A stretch of DNA of 64,000 nt from Candidatus Uhrbacteria bacterium (lineage in GTDB: Bacteria; Patescibacteriota; Patescibacteriia; 2-12-FULL-60-25), in assembly GCA_021413945.1 (NCBI GenBank), contig JAIOPK010000017.1, positions 62,001 through 126,000 on the forward strand. Direction: 5' to 3'. The notes under the pieces are model-generated. The model was not told where the DNA came from. It ran no database searches and saw nothing but the letters and a program-made list of their open reading frames with translations. The position numbers and the translations under genes were made by a program. Positions 58,543 through 64,000 of this stretch are shown one piece after another. How positions within the stretch are numbered: position 1 is the stretch's first letter; the number at the start of each line of letters is the position of its first letter.

Positions 58543-59025
58543 ATGAAGCTGATCCTTTCCGTCCTGTTCCTGTCCGCGTTCGTGATCGTCGGCTGTGCGG
58601 GCGCGGAGCCCGTCGCTTCCGAGGAGGCATCGCTCGTGACCTACACCGTCACGTTCGACGTCGCCGAGATCGAGACGCACGCGATCCGCATCATGCGCTG
58701 TGACGAGGTCACCGGCATGTGCGAGATCGACGAGCCCGAGGGCTGCCGCTACGTCGATACCGAGGGCGTCACGGGCCACCTCTGCGACTTCACCGTCGCC
58801 GAGGACGAGACGCTGGCCTTCAACGTCCAGCTCGACTCCGCCTTCGCCTGCGCGATCGACGACGCCGAGTGCGCACGCCTCGGCTCCGTCCACGTCTTCC
58901 GCGACGGCGAACCCGTCGCCCACGTCCGCGACGTCCACGGGGAGTTCTGCAACTTCCTCATCACCTCCCGTTCCCCCGCAGGCCCTGAGCCTGTCGAAGG
59001 GGCCGTCGATCTCGACGGCATCTAG
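58543..59025 (+). CDS. cysteine-containing lipoprotein
   Basis: 160 residues. Signal peptide and lipobox VIVGC (Cys18); acidic beta-rich body with three cysteine pairs (RCDEVTGMCEIDEPEGCRY; LCDF; FACAIDDAECARL). AAGGAG before the ATG. The C-terminus PAGPEPVEG is the translation of a widespread dispersed DNA palindrome, so the original end may have been altered by repeat insertion. Confidence 0.8.
   Translation: MKLILSVLFLSAFVIVGCAGAEPVASEEASLVTYTVTFDVAEIETHAIRIMRCDEVTGMCEIDEPEGCRYVDTEGVTGHLCDFTVAEDETLAFNVQLDSAFACAIDDAECARLGSVHVFRDGEPVAHVRDVHGEFCNFLITSRSPAGPEPVEGAVDLDGI
58981..59004. repeat. dispersed palindrome CCCTGAGCCTGTCGAAGGG
   Basis: Lies in frame at the 3' end of the lipoprotein gene. 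It matches the CCTTCGACAGGCTCAGG element familiar from many unrelated bacteria. Confidence 0.6.
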
Positions 59026-59041
59026 GGCTACCAGAGCCCGA

Positions 59042-59121
59042 GGTCCGGATCCGTTGTTCTCAACGGGTCCGACCTCCTTCTCAGATTCATGACCCCGCTA
59101 AAGTGGCGGACGTCGTGGATC
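59042..59121 (+). ncRNA. intercistronic hairpin module c
   Basis: GGATCCGTTG-TTCT-CAACGGGTCC, then GATTCATGAC/GTCGTGGATC (ten pairs) around CCGC/GCGG, five bases before GATGGAGG. Confidence 0.55.
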
Positions 59122-59152
59122 GCAGATGGAGGACAATATTAGGACAAACCCA

Positions 59153-59773
59153 ATGTTGGCGTCGTCGATTTATCAGCTCTCCGGCCCGCGCAACCTCCGG
59201 GTTGTGCTCTCGCCGCAAGAGGTCGACGGCATTCAATCCTTCTTCGTAGGAATCTGCCGCATTTGTACTCCGGGTGAAGCCGTGGCGTACAAGCAGGAGT
59301 CCTACGATGGGATCAACATCTACGCCTGGGTCGAGAGGAAAGTGACTCTCGCAGACGTTTCGTCGCGCGGAGACCTCATCTGCGAGGTCCGCCGGCGGAT
59401 TTTCTCCGAATCAGGTCTTCCGCACGTCGTCTCCATGCCGGAGCTCAGGTTCGAGGAAGCCGGTCCGCAGACAGGTTCACGCCAAGATCGGGCGTACTTC
59501 ATGCAGTGCGTGCTTCACTCTCCCGAACCGGAAGAGCCGGATCGCGAACTGTTCGACATCGGTCGCCTGATCGATCTCCCGCCAGACGGCTATCCGCTAA
59601 GCGAAACGCCGGTGGAGACCCTCCGCAACATTCTGGTGAAGCGAGACCCCGGGTCTCACAACAGGCAGTGGGCGTGGCAACAGCGCATGCTCCTCCTCAA
59701 GGATGCCGCAGAAGAGAGACACGCTAACCGCGTTCTCGACAATGAGTGGTTGTCCAATAGGCCAGCCGCTTAA
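59153..59773 (+). CDS. hypothetical protein
   Basis: 206 residues from the ATG at 59153 (AGGA eight bases upstream). An earlier in-frame ATG at 59126 overlaps the GGAGG site, and an ATT at 59138 sits at ideal spacing, so the start is uncertain. Mixed alpha/beta (NLRVVLSPQEVDGIQSFFVG; RGDLICEVRRRIFSESG), no signal or span, so it is the one apparently cytoplasmic product of this operon. Unrecognised; a Nudix-like fold was considered but the Nudix box is absent. Confidence 0.68.
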   Translation: MLASSIYQLSGPRNLRVVLSPQEVDGIQSFFVGICRICTPGEAVAYKQESYDGINIYAWVERKVTLADVSSRGDLICEVRRRIFSESGLPHVVSMPELRFEEAGPQTGSRQDRAYFMQCVLHSPEPEEPDRELFDIGRLIDLPPDGYPLSETPVETLRNILVKRDPGSHNRQWAWQQRMLLLKDAAEERHANRVLDNEWLSNRPAA

Positions 59774-59789
59774 CACTCTGGAAGGCCGC

Positions 59790-59850
59790 ACCGTTGTTCA
59801 CTCAACGGTCGGCTCTCCTCTCCGCCTGCCGACAACGTGTCGGCGGCCGA
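59790..59850 (+). ncRNA. intercistronic hairpin module d
   Basis: ACCGTTG-TTCACT-CAACGGT, then TCGGC/GCCGA enclosing GCCGACA-ACG-TGTCGGC, three bases before ATGGAG. Shares 35 bases with module a but the inner stem differs on both sides. Confidence 0.55.
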
Positions 59851-59863
59851 AGATGGAGAAAAA

Positions 59864-60313
59864 ATGAATCGAGTCACGTACCTGTTCGTGTTCGTCATCA
59901 TGCTCGGTGCATCGTCGGCGTCGACGGCATCGGCGCAGTACGACGCTTACATCCGTGAAGCGTCAGTACTCTACAGTCTCCCGGAAGCCTTCATCCGCGC
60001 GGTCATCCGCACGGAGAGCAACTTCCACCCGACATCCCGATCGAGCGCCGGTGCCGTCGGTCTCATGCAGCTCATGCCGGCAACGGCCCGCAGCATGGGC
60101 GTCACCGACCGCTACGATCCGTACCAAAGCATCATGGGAGGTTGCCGCTACCTGCGTCTCCTCGCCAATCGCTACGGCGGAAACCTCGCCCTCACGCTCG
60201 CGGCCTACAACGCCGGTCCCGGCTCGATCATCCGCGCCGGCGGATTTCCCCCGAGCGTCACCGGCTACGTAAACGCGGTCCTACGTCACTACCGCAGTTA
60301 CGCCGGGCGCTAG
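59864..60313 (+). CDS. secreted lytic transglycosylase (SLT domain)
   Basis: 149 residues from the ATG at 59864. Signal peptide cleaved near SASTASAQ. The rest is one SLT domain: IRAVIRTESNFHPTSRSSAG with the catalytic Glu, AVGLMQLMPATARSMG, and LTLAAYNAGPGSIIRAGG. Cleaves peptidoglycan glycan strands outside the membrane. In an operon with lipoproteins and membrane proteins, it suggests a device that must cross or remodel the wall. GGAG precedes the ATG. Confidence 0.93.
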   Translation: MNRVTYLFVFVIMLGASSASTASAQYDAYIREASVLYSLPEAFIRAVIRTESNFHPTSRSSAGAVGLMQLMPATARSMGVTDRYDPYQSIMGGCRYLRLLANRYGGNLALTLAAYNAGPGSIIRAGGFPPSVTGYVNAVLRHYRSYAGR

Positions 60314-60368
60314 ATTGCAACAGAACCCGGCAACATCTAGGGTCGCCCTGACCCTTCCTGAGGCCCGA

Positions 60369-60439
60369 ACCGTTGTTCACTCAACGGTCCGGCCTCCTCT
60401 CAGATTCATGACCCGCCATGGTGGCGCCAGTCGTGAATC
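60369..60439 (+). ncRNA. intercistronic hairpin module e
   Basis: ACCGTTG-TTCACT-CAACGGT, then GATTCATGAC/GTCGTGAATC around CGCCA-TGG-TGGCG. The right arm changes one G-U of module c to A-U. Confidence 0.55.
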
Positions 60440-60455
60440 GCAGATGGAGGTTTGC

Positions 60456-61460
60456 ATGCACATTCGACAGTTCGCGTTCCTGTTCGCTCTGTTTCTCGTC
60501 GCCCTTCCGGCGACGGTTCGCGCGCAGTCCGTGGTCGTTCTCGGCATCAACTCGATCGAGGGCGACGACGATCCCGCGCGTCGAGTCACGCAAGCGCTCC
60601 GTACGGCGCTCACGGCCCAAGGCTGTCATGTCTCGGATCGCGACGCCTCGCTCGCGCAGATGCAGCTCGTCAACAGCTGCAGCTCGATCAACATCGCGTG
60701 CCTGGACAGCATCGCGGACACGCTGTCCACGGGAACGCTGGTCTTTGGCACGATGCACCGCGTCAACACGGACGTAGAAGAGGAGATCAGCATCGAGCTT
60801 CATCTCTTTGACCTGCTCGAGCACCGCATCCTCACGCATCACACGGGGAGGCTGTCGCTCACGCCGTCGGATGAGGCGATCACCGCCTTCGCGCAAGCCG
60901 CAGCGCCGGCCCTCACCGACTGCCTGCACGTCTCGACAGATCCGGTACATCCGGTCGTCGCAACCGCTCGCACCGACGAGGACGAGCCGCGCTCCGGCCC
61001 GATCCCTCCCACCGACTTCCCGGAGCTCGACCAGCCTCCCGCCACCCCTTCCTCGTACAACCACGAGTGGGCCGGCTGGTCGCTCATCGGCCTCGGCGCG
61101 GCGCTCCTCATCGCCGACATTCCGGTTTGGGCTCGTCTGAACGATCTCAACTCGGATCCGTCGATGCTCGACTACCGTCACCGTCTCGCCCTCGGCGCGA
61201 CGGGCGACGCCTGCACCAACGCCTCGGCCGGCAACATCCTGTCCGTTCCGGGTCTCGATCCGGTCGCGGCAGGCACGCAGGTCGACCATGTGCGCGGCGC
61301 ATGCTCCGAGGGCGCAACCCTCGAGGTGCTCCAGTACGTGTTCCTCGCGATCGGTGTGGCTTCGGCCGGTACCGGGGCACTGCTCCTTGCGACAGGCGTG
61401 CTGGTCTCACCCTCGGTCTCGACCGACCACGCAACCCTCTCCGTCTCCGGCTCCTTCTGA
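60456..61460 (+). CDS. exported protein with C-terminal membrane spans
   Basis: 334 residues from the ATG at 60456, after GGAGG. Signal peptide (FAFLFALFLVALPATVRAQS); a domain at about 25-160 resembling the alpha/beta TolB-N-like or CsgG-like sensors of Myxococcota outer proteins (SVVVLGINSIEGDDDPARRV; TGTLVFGTMHRVNTDVEEEI); a proline linker; then two spans near 205-225 (WSLIGLGAALLIADIPVWAR) and 295-315. Last gene of the envelope operon. Family assignment is tentative. Confidence 0.75.
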   Translation: MHIRQFAFLFALFLVALPATVRAQSVVVLGINSIEGDDDPARRVTQALRTALTAQGCHVSDRDASLAQMQLVNSCSSINIACLDSIADTLSTGTLVFGTMHRVNTDVEEEISIELHLFDLLEHRILTHHTGRLSLTPSDEAITAFAQAAAPALTDCLHVSTDPVHPVVATARTDEDEPRSGPIPPTDFPELDQPPATPSSYNHEWAGWSLIGLGAALLIADIPVWARLNDLNSDPSMLDYRHRLALGATGDACTNASAGNILSVPGLDPVAAGTQVDHVRGACSEGATLEVLQYVFLAIGVASAGTGALLLATGVLVSPSVSTDHATLSVSGSF

Positions 61461-61467
61461 CACGCTG

Positions 61468-61501
61468 AAACGCCGTCCTGATTCACTTCAGGACGGCGTT
61501 T
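61468..61501 (+). terminator. terminator of the envelope operon
   Basis: AAACGCCGTCCTG/CAGGACGGCGTTT stem, then CTCATTTCT. Confidence 0.88.
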
Positions 61502-61556
61502 CTCATTTCTATCGACACACCTTGCCCTCCGGCCCAACCTAGGCCAACATGTTTCT

Positions 61557-63257
61557 ATGAAACGCCTCCTCATCGCCGCCCTCATCGCACTAGGCATAAA
61601 CGCGGCCCCTGCCCTCGCCGCCGAGTCCATAAGTGACTTCCACGTCGACGCCAAACTCGACGCCGACCGCAAACTCTCGATCACCGAGTATATCAACTAC
61701 GACTTTGGTGATCTTGATAAGCACGGCATCTACCGCGTCATCCCCGAACGTTATTCCCGCTATGGCGCTAATTTCGATCTACATTTGAATATTGGCGACT
61801 CCATGCAGGACGGAAAATTTGCGACGCAAGAAATTACCAGAGAAGGGGAGTATCGCAAAATTCGTTTAGGCGATGAAAACCGCACTATCACCGGTGAACA
61901 CGAGTACACGTTTAACTACACGACGATCCGCGCCATCAACGATTTTACGGAACAAGATAATACGGAACGCGAGCTCTACTGGAATGTCACCGGCAACGAA
62001 TGGCAAGTCCCGATCGGGAAAGCGAGTATACGCGTCGAGCTGCCCGCTCCTCCAACTAAAACGATCTGCTTCACCGGCTCCTATGGTTCCACAGAATCGG
62101 ACTGCGAAATCAAAACCCAAGGTTCGACCATCACCATCTCCGCAACCCGCGCACTTTTACCTAGCGAGGGCCTCACATTTGCCGTACGACTTCCGGCCTC
62201 GTCGATGCGCGACGTGAGCATGTATGAGCGCGTGACGTTATTCATTCAGGATAATATTTGGGTATTCACCCCGCTCCTCGTCTTCATCGCGATGTTCTAC
62301 TTCTGGTGGACCTATGGCCGCGATCCAAAAGGCCGAGGCACCGTCATCGCCGAGTATGAAGAGCCGGAAAACCTCCCGCCCGGTTTGCAGGTCTCGCTGA
62401 TCGATCAACAAGTTCCTTCCAAGGCGATCACGGCAACGCTTCTCGATCTCGCACGTCGCGGATACGCAAAACTCCGATTCGAAGGCGATCCAAATGAAGG
62501 CGGCTGGTTCAAAGCCAAGCCCAAAACATTTTACGAAAAAGGGAAAGATGGGGACGCTTCGTTGCTTCCTTACGAAAAGACACTGCTCGATGGCGTCTTT
62601 GCCTCCGGCGATTCCGTCGATCTCTCCGAACGTCACGAATCATTCTGGAAAGAGCTCCAAAAGTCACGCAAACAAATCTTCGATGAGCTCAAAACAAAAG
62701 GATATTTCGGCACCGATCCATCCGTCGTCCGGTTCCTCTGGTCGGCCGCCGCATTCGCTTGCGTCTTCCTCGGCTTCTTCTTTATTCCGTTATTTGGCGA
62801 GCTGTTCATCGTCTCCGGTATTCTCTCCGGCATCATTATCACGCTGTTTGGTTGGCATATGCCGCGCGTAACCAAGGAAGGCGCCGTCATGGCTGAGCGT
62901 GTCGAGGGATTCAAAAAATTCTTGTCGGTCACGGAAAAAGATCGCTTGGCATTCACGGACGCGCCCGCCAAGAAGCCGGAAGAATTTGCCCGCTTCTTGC
63001 CCGCGGCCGTCGCATTCGGCGTTGAAGAAAAATGGGCGGGACAATTCGCGAATCTCCAGCTACCGAAACCGTCCTATGTCGACGGACCGGTAAATGCCTG
63101 GTCAGCTGTCAATTATGCCCATGCCATGGACTCGTTCCACAGCTCGTCCGCCTCGTCGATGTACGCGGCTCCTTCATCGGCAGGCTCCGGCGGCTCCGGT
63201 TTCTCGGGTGGAGGTTCGGGCGGCGGAGGTGGGGGCGGAGGGGGAGGGAGTTGGTAA
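61557..63257 (+). CDS. DUF2207 domain membrane protein
   Basis: 566 residues. Signal peptide (IAALIALGINAAPALAAESI), the N-terminal DUF2207 beta domain (ISDFHVDAKLDADRKLSITE; YRVIPERYSRYG), one span near 228-246, a cytoplasmic region (LPPGLQVSLIDQQVPSKAIT), two spans near 395-440, and a C-terminal glycine/serine tail ending GGGGSW. DUF2207 proteins are common in Patescibacteria and their function is unknown. No Shine-Dalgarno sequence, core type. Confidence 0.93.
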   Translation: MKRLLIAALIALGINAAPALAAESISDFHVDAKLDADRKLSITEYINYDFGDLDKHGIYRVIPERYSRYGANFDLHLNIGDSMQDGKFATQEITREGEYRKIRLGDENRTITGEHEYTFNYTTIRAINDFTEQDNTERELYWNVTGNEWQVPIGKASIRVELPAPPTKTICFTGSYGSTESDCEIKTQGSTITISATRALLPSEGLTFAVRLPASSMRDVSMYERVTLFIQDNIWVFTPLLVFIAMFYFWWTYGRDPKGRGTVIAEYEEPENLPPGLQVSLIDQQVPSKAITATLLDLARRGYAKLRFEGDPNEGGWFKAKPKTFYEKGKDGDASLLPYEKTLLDGVFASGDSVDLSERHESFWKELQKSRKQIFDELKTKGYFGTDPSVVRFLWSAAAFACVFLGFFFIPLFGELFIVSGILSGIIITLFGWHMPRVTKEGAVMAERVEGFKKFLSVTEKDRLAFTDAPAKKPEEFARFLPAAVAFGVEEKWAGQFANLQLPKPSYVDGPVNAWSAVNYAHAMDSFHSSSASSMYAAPSSAGSGGSGFSGGGSGGGGGGGGGGSW

Positions 63258-63267
63258 TAAAAACGAC

Positions 63268-63300
63268 AAGGCCCCGATCCTGTGTGGATCGGGGCCTTTT
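63268..63300. terminator. bidirectional terminator after the DUF2207 gene
   Basis: AAGGCCCCGATCC-TGTGT-GGATCGGGGCCTT, perfect, with TTTT. Confidence 0.88.
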
Positions 63301-63302
63301 GG

Positions 63303-63623
63303 TCAGACAGGTTTCTTGCTCTGTTCGAGGAGTGCCTCGAACTCGGCTTCTCGCTGTGCTTCGAGCTCTTCTTCGGAAAGGACGACGGGTGCGGGCGGTG
63401 TCGAGACGCGCAGCATGCGATGGAACACGTCGTCGAGACTTTCATCGAGGAGCGCGTCCTCGACCTCGGGATCCCCGGGCGGGATCGATTGAGTAGTGAG
63501 GAGCGGACCATCCGGCGGAATTGTGTCCCGGTCGGAAGGATCGTCCTCGATCATCTCGACATCGCTGTCGTCGACAATCTTGGTGTCTTCCGATTCCGGA
63601 TCACGATTCCGCTTCGGATCCAT
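63303..63623 (-). CDS. acidic hypothetical protein
   Basis: 106 residues, very acidic and probably disordered in the first half (SEDTKIVDDSDVEMIEDDPS), helical at the end (LSEEELEAQREAEFEALLEQ). GAGGGTGACGC precedes the ATG and overlaps the stop of the upstream gene. Unrecognised; accessory type. Confidence 0.7.
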   Translation of the reverse strand: MDPKRNRDPESEDTKIVDDSDVEMIEDDPSDRDTIPPDGPLLTTQSIPPGDPEVEDALLDESLDDVFHRMLRVSTPPAPVVLSEEELEAQREAEFEALLEQSKKPV

Positions 63624-63626
63624 GCG

Positions 63627-64000
63627 TCACCCTCTTTTGAGCGGAGGCGGACCCTTCAACTTCTTCTTGTCGTTCGGCGGAGGACCGACGCGCGTCTTCT
63701 CGTCGTCGTCCTCGGCCGGTGCCGGGGGCGGGTTCGAGCCGAGCAGCTGGTCGACATCGCTGTCGTCGGCGTCGAGCGTGAGCCCATCGCCGCCCGTCAT
63801 CTCGATCTCCGGCTCCTCCAGGTCGTTCTTGGCCTTGGGAGGATCCGTCGCGGGCGTCGCGTCCTCGGTCGGCGGCGGAGGAGCCACCGAGTCGAGCACT
63901 TCCGGGGGAAGTACCGACGCGTCGGGCTTGGGAACTTCCCAGGCCGCCTTCGGCGGATCGATCCAGCCGAACTTGAGTGCGACCGCCTCGATCGCCGGCT
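63627..64000 (-). CDS. proline/aspartate-rich hypothetical protein (partial)
   Basis: The frame is open to the end of the window, so the N-terminus is missing. Readable part: ALKFGWIDPPKAAWEVPKPD, then P/E/D-rich repeats (APPPPTEDATPATDPPKAKN) and a basic end (NDKKKLKGPPPLKRG). Likely disordered. A GTG at 63899 is a possible internal start, but sequence before it also reads as protein. Same strand and style as the next gene, probably one operon. Confidence 0.6.
   Translation of the reverse strand, partial: PAIEAVALKFGWIDPPKAAWEVPKPDASVLPPEVLDSVAPPPPTEDATPATDPPKAKNDLEEPEIEMTGGDGLTLDADDSDVDQLLGSNPPPAPAEDDDEKTRVGPPPNDKKKLKGPPPLKRG

Noticed and set aside
1-64000. Chimeric assembly of two organisms
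   Set aside because: Core and accessory styles alternate many times over short distances, sharing terminators between converging genes of both types; a few mis-joins could not produce this. Read-pair support would settle it.

Overview
The window is a chromosomal segment around a replication origin, most likely from a member of the Candidate Phyla Radiation (Patescibacteria, Parcubacteria-like). This rests on gene content and style: dnaA-dnaN, rpmH-rnpA-yidD, polA-holA, recA, ftsK, rpoBC, ruvC, gyrA and ruvA as short units; a DUF2207 membrane protein; a degenerate metallo-beta-lactamase-fold protein; and a secreted lipoprotein whose C-terminus (WSD...DWT) resembles Patescibacterial surface proteins. 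No rRNA, insertion sequence, CRISPR array or phage structural gene is visible. The taxonomic call is an inference from reading the sequence.

Layout. 0.1-0.75 kb: eight perfect parS sites (TGTTTCACGTGAAACA) plus two imperfect ones, around tRNA-Ala and before tRNA-Arg. 1-15 kb: rpsT, holA, polA, tRNA-Cys, a 3D-domain protein, a class A penicillin-binding protein, dnaN, the dnaA-dnaN intergenic origin, dnaA, rpmH, rnpA, yidD, DUF167 and trigger factor. 15-24 kb: ychF, comEC, recA, ftsK and a RodZ-like gene, with two accessory inserts. 24-31.7 kb: a leftward accessory block of ten unrecognised genes. 32-44 kb: rpoB, rpoC, ruvC and gyrA. 44-52 kb: core genes (ruvA, femAB-like, doxX-like) alternating with accessory units (maf, a deoxyribosyltransferase-like gene, thymidine kinase, pyrF). 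52-55 kb: a dehydrogenase, a BASS-type transporter and a PfkB kinase. 55.2-61.5 kb: a rightward accessory operon of envelope proteins, including lipoproteins and a lytic transglycosylase. The rest is a DUF2207 protein and the start of another leftward accessory block.

Two kinds of gene are interleaved. Core genes lack Shine-Dalgarno sequences, and several have a -10 element only 6-12 nt before the ATG, so they are probably leaderless or nearly so. Accessory genes have strong GGAGG-type ribosome sites, often GTG starts, promoters with a strict 17-bp spacer, long hairpin-rich leaders and strong terminators.

The two large accessory operons (promoters at 31.66-31.69 kb leftward and 55.26-55.29 kb rightward) share a near-identical extended -10 promoter with TTAGCCAA repeats upstream. 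Their intergenic spaces carry repeated two-part RNA hairpin modules with compensatory base changes. This looks like one co-regulated accessory system, and it is the main candidate for something undescribed.
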